A DNA stretch of 64,000 bases from Methylomicrobium agile. GTDB lineage: Bacteria; Pseudomonadota; Gammaproteobacteria; Methylococcales; Methylomonadaceae. Both the position numbers and the translations under genes were made by a program. The notes under the pieces are model-generated. The model was not told the origin of the DNA. It worked only from the letters and a program-made list of their open reading frames with translations, and searched no databases. The stretch is from assembly GCF_000733855.1 (NCBI RefSeq), contig NZ_JPOJ01000001.1, forward strand, positions 1,426,001-1,490,000, in the 5' to 3' direction. Each line of letters opens with the position of its first letter. Position 1 is the stretch's first letter. Below are positions 1 to 9,106 of this stretch, piece after piece.

Positions 1-168
1 CAAGGGAAAGGGGCGGCGGCCTCGGCCCGCTGTCGGGTAGTGCGGCGCTATCCGGCTCGCCCACAAACTCCAAGGCACTACCTGCTCCATCTCTTGGAGA
101 AATTGCTGCCGCCGAGTCTGTTTCGGTTTCTTCACGAACAGCGGGGCACTGAGTCCGAGTTGCTTCAT
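1..168 (-). CDS. IS5-family transposase, N-terminal part only (runs off window)
   Basis: Reading from 168 down to 1 gives the N-terminus MKQLGLSAPLFVKK and then about 40 further residues that follow the complete transposase at 61743-62700. A GTG eight bases upstream (176) is an alternative start, as in the other copy. The catalytic DDE region is beyond the window, so it cannot be said whether this copy is intact. The known role of the family is cut-and-paste transposition at short TA-rich targets. Confidence 0.85.
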   Translation of the reverse strand, partial: MKQLGLSAPLFVKKPKQTRRQQFLQEMEQVVPWSLWASRIAPHYPTAGRGRRPFPL

Positions 169-238
169 GGCGGGCACCTATCGAAAATGGCAAGCTGCGG
201 ATATTTTATCCCAGGCGTAGGACTTATTCAGAGTTTCC
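1..238 (-). mobile_element. IS5-family element, partial (cut by window edge)
   Basis: The segment is the reverse complement of the first 238 bases of the complete element at 61674-62851, with only a few differences in the part I compared. Its outer end reads GGAAACTCTGAATAAGT on the minus strand, the same terminal inverted repeat as the complete copy, and is followed by TTAA (239-242), the target sequence used by this IS5 group. The rest of the element lies outside the window. It abuts the decayed IS4-type transposase directly, so one IS has inserted at the edge of another. Confidence 0.9.
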
Positions 239-1467
239 TTAAGAAAAAGCCCGTCCTGATTTAAGTCGTTGCGAGGTATTGGGGTGCTTTTTCCTGGGAT
301 TTAAAGAACACCCCTGTTTAAACCGTTCCGCTAATTCCTTGAGCAACGCGGTTAATGCCTCAAGGTCTTCCATGCAGGCGGCCAGCCGTGCCGATTGCTC
401 TTTGATCATCTGGCAGCCCTTGACCAAACTACGATCCGGGAGGCGCCATAGCCCGGTGAGGACAATCCAATGTTGTACCAGGACGCACAGTAATTTGGCG
501 TACAGTTCGCAAAGTACCCGGTAAGGTTTCTCGCTCCGTGAATGGCCCACGCCGCCGTGGCTTTTCCAACATTTAAACAACCATTCGATTTGCCAACGGA
601 CCCCCTACAGCAGAAAACACTCATGATGGCTCAACTTGTCAACGCCCACATTGCTGATCAGAAGATTCCAGTCACCCCATGCCAGACTTTGCCGGCTCAA
701 GGTTCGGCGCTGGTTGCGGGCGTTTTCATGCATTTTTGCCCGCCGCCGGTTCGCCGCTTCCTCGGACAGTTTCCACAACACTAAACGGGCCGGCAAGCGT
801 TCCGACGTACCGACCTTGATGGCCATTTCATGTTGTAAAACGCCTTGTTTAACTCAGGCTTGTAGGAAATTAGCCAAGTCAATCCCTTCCCCCTTGTCGT
901 TATAAACCTGGGTTCGGGGTTGCAAACGGGAAATCCAGTATTCGCCGCGCGCATCTTGCTCTTTCATGCGCTTAAGATTGAAATAGCCTAAATGCAGTTG
1001 CCCTTTTTTCAATTCCAGCCGCGTGTCAATCTTCATGCCGGCCTGGCTGTCTCCGGGCGGACCGCCAATGCCTTGCCAAATAACTTTCAACTCAGCCGAT
1101 AGGATTACCGTACTGCAATCAATCACACACACGGCTTCAAAACGGCTGCACAAATCAATCTCGGCAGCACGGCTGGCCGCAATCACCTCGCCAGCCGCTG
1201 CGTCCAACACGCCTTTCATAAAGCGGCAGGCAGCTTCCGTAAAACGGTTATCGATCGCTTGTGCCGAGATTTTTAAGCCGTGGCTGTAGCCGGCACGCGC
1301 TAACCCTCCGACGGAAAAAGAACCAAGCTGCCGTCCAAGGCTTTCACAAAATTCGAACCGCTTACTTTACGCTGACGCTTGATAAAGCCGTGTTTTTGTG
1401 CCAATTCATTGGCTTTTTCGTTGAGAATACGTTGTAGCGCTCTGGCGATGCTTGAAAAAATATCCAT
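239..1467 (-). pseudogene. IS4-type DDE transposase, multiply frameshifted
   Basis: Several minus-strand fragments in different frames line up as one transposase. An N-terminal piece starts at 1467 (MDIFSSIARALQRILNEKAN) and runs to a stop near 1303. A central piece (about 1219-854) contains VCVIDCSTVIL and KIDTRLELKKGQLHLGYF, typical of the DDE_Tnp_1 fold. Further pieces at 826-605 and 580-239 cover the C-terminal region, with residues such as RLPARLVLWKLSEEAANRRR. Stops and frame changes between the pieces show it is dead. The last fragment ends at the TTAA target site of the neighbouring IS5 copy. No clear terminal repeats were found, so only the gene remnant is called. Confidence 0.75.
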
Positions 1468-1607
1468 CGATGACCCTCTTTGTCTGAAGTTGATTTATCA
1501 GACCGTTAAGCATCGAATACTGCTTATAACTTTGTTAAGTTGATGCCTAGGGGGACACAAGAAGCGTGCCCGACCTACACGGCTTACTACTCGCTTTGAA
1601 GTTCCCA

Positions 1608-1925
1608 TTAGTTATTATTGGATTTTTTATCCAAATCCTTCTCACAGAATACTTCAAATAAATCAAAGAATTTCTCGAAAGCATCTTCTTCATCATTAGA
1701 AAAGAAAAGTATAATTTTATCCCAGCCTTGTGATGTTTCTATATGATATTTATTAGAAATAAACAATTGAAATTTATTCCAGAAAGCTTCGTCATCATTA
1801 ATACCGTTGACAAGCAAGGCATAGTAGTAACCATCCAAAAAATTTCTCAGTTTTACAATAGAACGCCCGCCTAAATATAGACCTGGACGTAGTTTTATAT
1901 TACCCAACAGGTCAAAAATATTCAT
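1608..1925 (-). CDS. Small acidic protein of unknown function
   Basis: 105 residues, starting MNIFDLLGNIKLRPGLYLGGRSI and ending in an acidic, lysine/asparagine-rich tail. The N-terminal pattern of a short helix followed by RPGLYLGxxSI..LxxFLxGY resembles a widespread family of small uncharacterised proteins, sometimes seen as cargo or immunity-like genes beside mobile elements. I cannot assign a function. The gene is much more AT-rich than the gspAB genes that follow and stands alone between IS debris and a structured-looking intergenic stretch, which suggests horizontal arrival. No signal peptide or membrane segment is visible. Confidence 0.6.
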   Translation of the reverse strand: MNIFDLLGNIKLRPGLYLGGRSIVKLRNFLDGYYYALLVNGINDDEAFWNKFQLFISNKYHIETSQGWDKIILFFSNDEEDAFEKFFDLFEVFCEKDLDKKSNNN

Positions 1926-2213
1926 AAGCGCCTTTCAAAAAGTTCGCATGTATTGATTTTCGTCAGTGTTAGTTAATGCAGCGTCAGAAAGCCAGGAATG
2001 CCTGTTGACTTGTTGCTAAGTGCTTATAGTTAAAATTTGGTTTCCGTAACATTGAAGTATCTTATGGGTTACGCAGGCTTTTTTGAAAACACTGACCGAC
2101 GGGTCACCGTGGCAATTTAAAGCCCCGTGAAGACCGAAAGCCAGCGTCCGAGGGACGGCCTTGGCAGCGTTTCCGAACGCCGGGTGAACGCCTGAGCCCT
2201 TTTCCCCGGCACA
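1926..2213. other. Intergenic region with a possible structured RNA segment
   Basis: No gene is visible. Bases 2098-2200 are rich in complementary blocks: GGTCAC (2102-2107) can pair with GTGAAGACC (2126-2134), an inner GGC/GCC pair closes around an AT loop, and CCAGCGTCC can pair with GGGACGGCCTTGG (2141-2165). This may be a small structured RNA or just a chance hairpin series. It matches no riboswitch core that I recognise. Confidence 0.25.
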
Positions 2214-3077
2214 TCAAGGCCGCTCGATGCGAAACACTTTGCCGCCGTAACTCGCGATGATCCCGTCGGGACGGATTTCCCTGATCTCGACCGCATCCTT
2301 GGTGGTCTGGCCGGCCTTGTATTTCGTCATGTTCAGTATGACAAAGCGGTCTGCGGGATTGTCAGCGTACATGAACACGTTGATTGCCATCTTCGGCACG
2401 GAGTTGCGGAAGTTGTAAGGCAAATCCTTGAATAAAGGAATGGCCTGCCGGCCCGGCGGTGAGGCATCGCTCTTTCCTTTTTCGGTATCGCTTTCGGAAT
2501 CGCTCGGGCTTTCGGCCGCGAGCACCGGCTGAGCCCTTTTTGTCTGTCTTTCCTTCCGGACCTGCTCCCGTGCGCCGGTTGCGGCAGTCGAGGGAGCGGT
2601 TTGGTCGTCGCGTTCGGGTTTGCCGGACATGGCCTGCTTCGGCCCTTTCTCCTCTGCGGCCCGGCTTGCCGCGGCCAGTTCTTCGATTGAAGGCGATTTT
2701 GTGGCAGATGCTGCGGCGGTTGGCGCCGGAGGGTTAATCATTTGGGGAGCCGGCGCCGCCGCGGCCGGCGCTTTTTCGGAAGGCGCATCAGCGTCAGCCG
2801 GTTTTACCGCACCCGGTTGAGGCTTTCGCGCTGCTTTTTGCTGTAACGCCAGGGCGCCGGCTTGCCTTCCCGCCACCGGCGTATCGTCCGTTTTTTTCAA
2901 ATACCAGACCAACAGCAGCAGGGCCAGCAGATTGACGGCCAGCAGAGCGCCGATCACCATCGCGGTTTTCCGGCTTTTCAGCGCCGGCGGCGTCAGCACT
3001 TGTTCGGTCAGGGTTTCCGGCCGGTTGGCCTGCCGCTCCCGTTCCGATTTGCGTAGGGCATTGAGAATATAAGACAT
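2214..3077 (-). CDS. gspB: GspB-like general secretion pathway protein
   Basis: 287 residues. The start MSYILNALRKSERERQ is the hallmark N-terminus of GspB/T2SSB-type proteins. A single membrane helix follows (about residues 38-60, AMVIGALLAVNLLALLLLVWYL), then a long Pro/Ala-rich linker (about 65-215) and a compact C-terminal periplasmic domain (about 220-287) ending in GKVFRIERP, consistent with the T2SSB domain. Family knowledge: GspB partners the ATPase GspA to help the type II secretin (GspD) assemble through the cell wall. It begins 3 bases after the stop of the gspA-like gene, so the two are cotranscribed and probably translationally coupled. No other gsp genes are in the window. Confidence 0.85.
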   Translation of the reverse strand: MSYILNALRKSERERQANRPETLTEQVLTPPALKSRKTAMVIGALLAVNLLALLLLVWYLKKTDDTPVAGRQAGALALQQKAARKPQPGAVKPADADAPSEKAPAAAAPAPQMINPPAPTAAASATKSPSIEELAAASRAAEEKGPKQAMSGKPERDDQTAPSTAATGAREQVRKERQTKRAQPVLAAESPSDSESDTEKGKSDASPPGRQAIPLFKDLPYNFRNSVPKMAINVFMYADNPADRFVILNMTKYKAGQTTKDAVEIREIRPDGIIASYGGKVFRIERP

Positions 3078-3080
3078 GTG

Positions 3081-4733
3081 TTAATCGGTTAAGGTCAGAT
3101 GAGGCTTGTTCGGCGCCTCGGTCGGATTGTCGAGATAAAACAGGGTTTGGACTCCCACCGCACCGTCTTCGGCCAAATGGTGCTGGTGCTGAAATTTGAG
3201 GACCCGGGTCTTCAAGTCCTGATCGAATAGCTGGGGCGCCGCCACGGGCGGATTCAACCCGTCGAACAGCGCCATCTGTTGTCGAAGCCAGACAATTCTC
3301 TCTGACCGTTCTCCGGGGAAAATCGTTCGCGCATCGGCGATCGTCGGCGTCCATAGCAATAAATAGTAGCCGTTCCAATAACTCAGCACGTCGGCCAGCG
3401 AAAAGTCATGCCGGTCGTTTCCGAGCAATACCGGGTTTCCCTGCTTGAGGCCGGTCAGCAGCGCGTAGCGCTTTTCTTCGGCCGGCAGCACAAACTCCAG
3501 AATGACCGGCCGGTTCATCGCCAGCAGCTCTTTCCAACTGGCCTTGCCGAACTGGCATAACACGCCGAAGGCCTTGAGCGCCTCGCAATCGATCGTCCCG
3601 ACGGGCGAAGCCGTTTTTCCGAGCGCGCTCAGTGCGTTCGCAAAGCCCAGCGGCAGCGTCAGGCGGGTATCGGTCACCCATTCGGCAAACGAAACCTGCT
3701 TCGGAGGCAGCGGTTCGGTTTTCGGCACGGGAGCTGGAGCCGCCGATACGGATTTAGGAGCGGCCGGACCGGACTTTGCCTCCGCCGTTTCGGATGGGCT
3801 GCCCAAAAACCGGTGCCGGAACGCGGCGTCCCGGTCAGGAAACAGATAATAACGGCCGGCCGCCACCCCGCCGAGCGCCAGCATCCCCAGCAGGGCGATA
3901 CGCCATGCCGGCCATTTCGGCCCGGCCGGCGCCAGGGTTTCCTGCGCGGCGTTTTTGACCCTACCCGGCGTCACGTGCGCGGCGTTTTCCGCATAGGCGC
4001 CCAGCAAGGCGCGGTCGCACAGGATATTGATCACGCGCGGAATGCCGCCGGACAATTTGTATATTTTCCGGATCGCCCGCTCCTTGAACAGATCGGGATC
4101 ACCGCCGCAAACCCGCAGCCGGTGCCGGATATAGTCCCGGGTTTCGGCGCGCGACAGCGGCTGCAAATGGTAGCGCGCAGTGACGCGCTGGTTGAGCTGC
4201 CTGAGTTCCTGCCGCCGCAGCATCTGCTTCAATTCGGGCTGGCCGACCAGAATGATTTGCAGCAGCTTGGTCTTGCTGGTTTCCAGATTGGTCAGCAGGC
4301 GGACCTGTTCGAGCACTTCCATGCTCAGATTCTGCGCTTCGTCGATCAGCAGCACGGTGCGCCGGCCGTTCGCGTGCGCCTCCACCAGGTAATGGTTCAA
4401 GGCATCGACCAGTTGTTTCAGCGTCTGCCGCTCTTTATCGTAGGCCACCCCCAACTCGTCGCAGATCGTCGCCAGCAGTTCGAGCGCATTCAGCTTGGGA
4501 TTCAGGATCAACGCGATGTCGATAGTGTCCGGCAATTCGCCGAGCAGGCAATGGCACAGGGTCGTCTTGCCGGTGCCGACTTCGCCGGTCAATGCGACGA
4601 AACCGCCGCCGACGGTAATCCCGTATAAAAGGTGCGCCAGGCCTTCCTGATGGCGGCGGCTCATATAAATGAAATGGGGATCTGGCGCTATCGAAAACGG
4701 TAATTCCGCAAAATGAAAATACTGCTCGTACAT
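3081..4733 (-). CDS. gspA: GspA/ExeA-like AAA+ ATPase with C-terminal peptidoglycan-binding region
   Basis: 550 residues from the start MYEQYFHFAELPFSIAPDP, the usual N-terminal signature of ExeA/GspA. The frame is open 20 codons further upstream, but the longer N-terminus does not look like the family. Walker A is GEVGTGKTTL and Walker B VLLIDEAQNL (AAA_22 domain, about residues 1-270). A membrane helix (IALLGMLALGGVAAGRYYLF) follows near residue 290, then a Pro/Ala linker. The C-terminal part has a peptidase-C39-like middle and a final peptidoglycan-binding-1-like segment (FDQDLKTRVLKFQHQHHLAEDG). Family knowledge: the complex with GspB binds peptidoglycan and promotes secretin insertion. 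A second paralogue lies at 21743-22810. Confidence 0.85.
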   Translation of the reverse strand: MYEQYFHFAELPFSIAPDPHFIYMSRRHQEGLAHLLYGITVGGGFVALTGEVGTGKTTLCHCLLGELPDTIDIALILNPKLNALELLATICDELGVAYDKERQTLKQLVDALNHYLVEAHANGRRTVLLIDEAQNLSMEVLEQVRLLTNLETSKTKLLQIILVGQPELKQMLRRQELRQLNQRVTARYHLQPLSRAETRDYIRHRLRVCGGDPDLFKERAIRKIYKLSGGIPRVINILCDRALLGAYAENAAHVTPGRVKNAAQETLAPAGPKWPAWRIALLGMLALGGVAAGRYYLFPDRDAAFRHRFLGSPSETAEAKSGPAAPKSVSAAPAPVPKTEPLPPKQVSFAEWVTDTRLTLPLGFANALSALGKTASPVGTIDCEALKAFGVLCQFGKASWKELLAMNRPVILEFVLPAEEKRYALLTGLKQGNPVLLGNDRHDFSLADVLSYWNGYYLLLWTPTIADARTIFPGERSERIVWLRQQMALFDGLNPPVAAPQLFDQDLKTRVLKFQHQHHLAEDGAVGVQTLFYLDNPTEAPNKPHLTLTD

Positions 4734-4889
4734 AGCGGGAATCGGGTAATACAGATTTAGGATGAACCCCGATTTTAACCCATTACCCGTCAAAAGATGT
4801 AAAAAATGCCCCTTCTTCGGCGATAGCGGGCATTTTCCCTATATAATCTGGCAGCCGTCCGGCACCCAGCCTCTCGCCCCATTCACATC

Positions 4890-6209
4890 ATGCCGATCAA
4901 CGAAAATCAACTATACCGCAAACTGGCCTGGCGCCTGCTCCCCCCGCTCTACATCATCTATATCCTGGCCTATCTCGACCGCATGTGCGTCGGCTTCGCC
5001 CAACTGCAGATGAAAGATGCGCTGCAGTTCAGCGACACGGTGTACGGCTTCGGCGCGGGCATCTTTTTCGTCGGTTACATGCTGTTCGAGATTCCGAGCA
5101 ACCTGATTCTGGAAAAAGTCGGCGCGAAACTCTGGCTGACCCGGATCATGATTACCTGGGGACTGATTTGCTGTGCGATGGTGTTTATCGAAACTCCGCA
5201 AGGTTTTTATATTTTGCGCTTTCTGCTCGGCCTTGCCGAAGCCGGCTCGTTTCCAGGCATGATTCTGTATTTCAGCTACTGGTTTCCGGCCCCGGTCAGG
5301 GCCAAGTACGGCGCGCTGCTGATCACCGCGACCGCGGCCTCCGGCGTGCTCGGCGCGCCGCTGGCGGGGCTCTTGCTCGGCATCGACGGCGCGTTCGGAC
5401 TGCAAGGCTGGCAATGGCTGTTTCTGGCCGAAGGCGCGCCTTCGGTGTTGTTCGGCTTTGTGCTGTATTTCTGGCTGACCGACCGTCCGGCCGAAGCCGG
5501 CTGGCTGAATGGTGAAGAGAAAGCCTGGCTCGAAAGGACATTGGCTGCCGAACGCGAAACGGCTCCCCACCCTCATGCCGCCGATCTGAAACAGGCCCTG
5601 CGCCATCCGAAAGTCTGGCTGCTGGCGCTGATCTATTTCGCGGTGGTGATCAATTATTACAGCATCAGCCTCTGGCTGCCGCAACTGATCAAGAGCTGGG
5701 CAGGACTCGACAACGTGCGCACTGCCTTGTTGACCGGCCTGCCCTATCTCGCGGCCGTAATCGCGATGGTGATCGTCGGCGCGCATTCGGACAGGACCCG
5801 CGAACGGCGCTGGCACATCGTGATCTGCGCCTGGATCGCGGCCGCCGCGTTCGCGCTGAGCCCCTACCTCGCCTCGCCGGTCTGGGCGATCGCCGCGATC
5901 GCGATCGCAGCGGCAGGCGTCTGGAGCACGCTGGCGCCGTTCTGGACGCTGCCGCATAGGCTACTAAAGGAGGGACCGGCCAAGGCGTCGGGCCTGGCGC
6001 TAATCAATTCGATCGGCAACCTGGGCGGCTTTGCGGGCCCCTATGTGATCGCCTGGCTGAAAACCGCGACGGGCGATTTCAAGCTGGCGCTGCCGCTGCT
6101 GGCGGCGACGATGGCGTCGGGTGTCCTGCTGATTTTCGTGGCGGTGAAACCGGAAGAAGAAGCGCCTAGCCCAGGTCCAATCGGCAATGGCTGCCGAATC
6201 GATAGCTGA
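4890..6209 (+). CDS. MFS transporter, anion:cation symporter (tartrate/galactonate-like) type
   Basis: 439 residues with about 12 hydrophobic segments. The N-terminus (LLPPLYIIYILAYLDRMCVGFAQLQMK) and the following FGAGIFFVGYMLFEIPSNL are typical of the ACS family of the major facilitator superfamily, whose members take up organic acids and sugar acids such as tartrate, galactonate or phthalate. RERRW-type basic loops and FWTLPHRLLKEGPAKASGLALINSIGNLGG in the second half fit the same family. The substrate cannot be read from sequence. A TATAAT hexamer at 4842-4847 lies 43 bases before the start, without a good -35. It is divergent from gspAB and upstream of eda, which makes a sugar-acid substrate tempting, but that is inference. 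Confidence 0.85.
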   Translation: MPINENQLYRKLAWRLLPPLYIIYILAYLDRMCVGFAQLQMKDALQFSDTVYGFGAGIFFVGYMLFEIPSNLILEKVGAKLWLTRIMITWGLICCAMVFIETPQGFYILRFLLGLAEAGSFPGMILYFSYWFPAPVRAKYGALLITATAASGVLGAPLAGLLLGIDGAFGLQGWQWLFLAEGAPSVLFGFVLYFWLTDRPAEAGWLNGEEKAWLERTLAAERETAPHPHAADLKQALRHPKVWLLALIYFAVVINYYSISLWLPQLIKSWAGLDNVRTALLTGLPYLAAVIAMVIVGAHSDRTRERRWHIVICAWIAAAAFALSPYLASPVWAIAAIAIAAAGVWSTLAPFWTLPHRLLKEGPAKASGLALINSIGNLGGFAGPYVIAWLKTATGDFKLALPLLAATMASGVLLIFVAVKPEEEAPSPGPIGNGCRIDS

Positions 6210-6250
6210 TCGATATTATTGCTTTGAATTCATGGGCCTATCTTTCCGTT

Positions 6251-6278
6251 TTGACATTTGTCCCTTGCCCGATACAAT
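6251..6278 (+). promoter_or_regulatory. Sigma-70-type promoter upstream of eda
   Basis: TTGACA (6251-6256) and TACAAT (6273-6278) are separated by 16 bases, close to the sigma-70 consensus. It lies about 190 bases before the eda start, leaving a long leader. Confidence 0.6.
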
Positions 6279-6468
6279 GTTGTGAACTTTAATTCATTGT
6301 TTCGGTAGAGAATCGCCGGCCTTTCGGGTTCCACGGCCTTTGCCTGGAAGCCGGGAAATAACCGTTCTTCTCGCCGAAAATCAATCGTCCGGCGCCTTGC
6401 GCCGGGCATTCCGCGATACTTGGCGTCAAGGATGACCGACTTTAACTACCCGAATTCGTACGAAACAC

Positions 6469-7119
6469 ATGGCAAATCAGCACTGGAAAATTCCGCCTAA
6501 CGAAGTATTAAGCGCCGGCCCCGTGATGCCGGTGATGGTCATCAAGAATCTCGACGACGCAGTGCCTTTAGCAAAAGCCCTGGTCGAAGGCGGCATTCGC
6601 GTGCTGGAAATCACTTTGCGTACGCCGGTTGCGCTCGAAGCCATCCGACGCATCAGCCGGGAAGTCGAAGGCGCCATCGTCGGCGCCGGCACGATAGCGA
6701 ATCCGGCGCAATTACAGGCCGCGGTGGACGCGGGCGCGGTCTTCGCGATCAGCCCCGGCATCACCCCTTCCCTGCTGGACGCGGCGGTGAATGGCGACAT
6801 CGCATTAATTCCGGGCATCGCAACCCTGTCCGAACTGATGCTGGGCATGGAATCCGGCCTGGACCACTTCAAATTTTTCCCTGCCGAAGCGGCCGGCGGC
6901 ATTCCGATGCTGAAAGCGATTGCGGGCCCTTTCCCGCAGGCGACTTTCTGCCCGACCGGCGGCATCTCGCCCGATAACTATCTGGCTTACCTCAAACTCC
7001 CTAACGTAGCCTGCGTAGGCGGTTCCTGGCTCGCTCCCCAGGACGCGCTGAATGCGAAAGACTGGTCCAAAGTCACCGAGCTTTCGAGACAGGCAATCGT
7101 CAACGCCAATCCCGATTAA
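6469..7119 (+). CDS. eda: 2-keto-3-deoxy-6-phosphogluconate (KDPG) aldolase
   Basis: 216 residues, the usual length. Eda splits KDPG to pyruvate and glyceraldehyde-3-phosphate, the last step of the Entner-Doudoroff pathway; many also act on 4-hydroxy-2-oxoglutarate. Visible motifs are the general-base region [15 protein letters not shown], the phosphate loop [23 protein letters not shown], the Schiff-base lysine in [11 protein letters not shown], and the phosphate-binding FCPTGGIS. The closely spaced citrate synthase gene (59 bases downstream) may share its transcript. A strong promoter is visible at 6251-6278. Cytosolic enzyme; no oddities. Confidence 0.95.
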   Translation: MANQHWKIPPNEVLSAGPVMPVMVIKNLDDAVPLAKALVEGGIRVLEITLRTPVALEAIRRISREVEGAIVGAGTIANPAQLQAAVDAGAVFAISPGITPSLLDAAVNGDIALIPGIATLSELMLGMESGLDHFKFFPAEAAGGIPMLKAIAGPFPQATFCPTGGISPDNYLAYLKLPNVACVGGSWLAPQDALNAKDWSKVTELSRQAIVNANPD

Positions 7120-7178
7120 TTGACTCCGCAATCGACACTAAAACACGCCGCAACGGCGTCCCAACCGAGATTGACACC

Positions 7179-8483
7179 ATGAGCAAACCCAGCACTATCG
7201 TCCTATCCACTCCCGAATCCGAACCCCTGTGTACGCTGCCCGTGTTGTCCGGCACGATAGGCCCCGGCGTGCTGGATGTCCAGTCGCTGTACAAGCAGGC
7301 CGGCATGTTCACCTACGACCCCGGCTTTACCTCGACCGCCAGTTGCCGGTCCTCGATCACTTATATCGACGGCGAGGCCGGCATATTACTGTACCGGGGT
7401 TATCCGATCGAACAACTGGCCATGCAATGTTCGTTTCTGGAAGTCTGCTACCTGCTGCTGCGGGGCGAACTGCCGAACTTCGACCAACTGAAAGAATTCG
7501 AGCGCAACATTACGATGCACACGATGGTGCACGACCAGCTGACCAACTTTTTCAAGGGGTTCCGCCGCGACGCGCACCCGATGGCGATCATGGTCGGCGT
7601 GGTCGGCGCTTTATCCGCCTTCTATCACGACGCGCTGGATATCCGTTCGAAGTGCGACCGCGAAATGAGCGCGATCCGGCTCCTGGCCAAGGTGCCGACG
7701 ATCGTCGCGATGTGCCATAAATACAGCGCCGGATCGCCCTTCATGTATCCGCAAAACAAGCTCAGCTACGTCGAAAACTTCATGCGCATGATGCTGGCGA
7801 CGCCGTGCGAAGAATACGAGCCGAATCCGGTGCTGGTCAGGGCGCTCGACCGGATCTTGATCCTGCACGCCGACCACGAACAAAACGCCTCGACCTCGAC
7901 CGTTCGGCTCGCGGGTTCCAGCGGCGCGAACCCGTTCGCCTGCATCACCGCCGGCATCGCCTGTCTATGGGGCGCGGCGCACGGCGGCGCGAACGAAGCC
8001 GTACTGCACATGCTGGAAGAAATCGGCGATACCTCCCGCATCGGCATTTATATCAACAAAGCGAAAGACAAGGACGACCCGTTCCGGCTGATGGGCTTCG
8101 GCCACCGCGTCTACAAGAACCACGATCCGCGCGCCAAACTGATGCGCGAAACCTGCTACGAAGTTTTGGGCGAACTGGGGCTGCAGGACGATCCTTTGTT
8201 CAAGCTGGCGCTCGAACTGGAACGGATAGCGCTCGAAGACGAATATTTCATCGAAAAGAAACTGTATCCGAACGTCGACTTCTATTCGGGCATCGTGCTG
8301 CACGCGCTCGGCATCCCGAGCAAGATGTTTACCGCGATCTTTGCGATGGGCCGCACCGTCGGCTGGATTTCGCATTGGGACGAAATGATTGCGGATCCCG
8401 AGCAAAAGATCGGCCGGCCGCGGCAGCTCTATACAGGAGCAACCCGCCGCGACGTGCCGGCGCGGCACGGCAGGACCGTTTAG
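7179..8483 (+). CDS. gltA: Citrate synthase (type II, hexameric class)
   Basis: 434 residues. Condenses oxaloacetate and acetyl-CoA to citrate at the entry of the TCA cycle. The three catalytic residues are visible: His in [12 protein letters not shown], His in [13 protein letters not shown], and Asp in [16 protein letters not shown]. The C-terminus, [16 protein letters not shown], is the class-typical tail. The start [17 protein letters not shown] fits the family, whose N-terminal beta domain precedes [27 protein letters not shown]. It follows eda and is closed by a strong intrinsic terminator at 8494-8529, so eda-gltA may be one short unit. Confidence 0.96.
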   Translation: MSKPSTIVLSTPESEPLCTLPVLSGTIGPGVLDVQSLYKQAGMFTYDPGFTSTASCRSSITYIDGEAGILLYRGYPIEQLAMQCSFLEVCYLLLRGELPNFDQLKEFERNITMHTMVHDQLTNFFKGFRRDAHPMAIMVGVVGALSAFYHDALDIRSKCDREMSAIRLLAKVPTIVAMCHKYSAGSPFMYPQNKLSYVENFMRMMLATPCEEYEPNPVLVRALDRILILHADHEQNASTSTVRLAGSSGANPFACITAGIACLWGAAHGGANEAVLHMLEEIGDTSRIGIYINKAKDKDDPFRLMGFGHRVYKNHDPRAKLMRETCYEVLGELGLQDDPLFKLALELERIALEDEYFIEKKLYPNVDFYSGIVLHALGIPSKMFTAIFAMGRTVGWISHWDEMIADPEQKIGRPRQLYTGATRRDVPARHGRTV

Positions 8484-8493
8484 GCTAATTGCA

Positions 8494-8529
8494 GACCTGC
8501 CGGGTTTTTAAAACCCGGCAGGTCTTTTT
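8494..8529 (+). terminator. Intrinsic terminator after gltA
   Basis: A near-perfect GC-rich stem (GACCTGCCGGGTTTT pairing with AAACCCGGCAGGTC) is followed by a run of five T. It ends the citrate synthase transcript. Confidence 0.9.
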
Positions 8530-8549
8530 CCAACGTTTTGATAAAAATC

Positions 8550-8849
8550 ATGCAGGCCCTTCCTGAACTGATCGGCTATCTGGCCGCGCTGCTGACCACC
8601 GCCTCGTTTCTGCCGCAGGCGCTCCTGACCCTAAAAACCCGCGATACCGCCTCGCTCTCGCTGTCGATGTACGCGATTTTTACGCTGGGCGTATCGCTTT
8701 GGTTGATTTACGGCATTTTTCTGCACAATAACGCGATCATTGCGGCAAACTCGATCACGCTGCTGCTTTCCGCCTCGATTCTTTACGTCAAAATTTACAA
8801 CCGGCTGACCGGCAGGGAACAAAGCCATACGGCGGCAGCGGCCGAATAA
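8550..8849 (+). CDS. SemiSWEET-like (PQ-loop/MtN3) small membrane transporter
   Basis: 99 residues from ATG 8550; a TTG four codons upstream is also open. Three hydrophobic helices are visible: LIGYLAALLTTASFLPQALL, LSMYAIFTLGVSLWLIYGIFL and AIIAANSITLLLSASILYV. The Pro-Gln in FLPQALLTLKTRDTASLS is the PQ-loop signature of SemiSWEETs, which dimerise to move sugars (or similar small solutes) across the inner membrane. The substrate is unknown. It lies directly behind the gltA terminator and has no partner gene. Confidence 0.85.
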   Translation: MQALPELIGYLAALLTTASFLPQALLTLKTRDTASLSLSMYAIFTLGVSLWLIYGIFLHNNAIIAANSITLLLSASILYVKIYNRLTGREQSHTAAAAE

Positions 8850-9106
8850 CTCCGGTTTTATCGAAGATGCGTGACGGAAGCCCGGCTGATATCTTTTTTG
8901 CGATGAATCGGGATGCAAATTCATAGTGACGACTCGCCGCTATCGGGCTCCCGCAGCCGGGCCGTTTCCTGAAACCCGAATGCGCCGGCGGTGCGCGGCC
9001 GATTGCATTTTCCTTATAAATCAAATAGACTGCGCCTCATTCCCAAACGGCGGTTTCTCTTTAATTTACGGGGATTCAAGCGCGATACTTCCCCAATCTG
9101 GCAACG

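Noticed and set aside
1926-2213. Cyclic-di-GMP or cobalamin riboswitch
   Set aside because: None of the conserved core sequences of these classes can be found.
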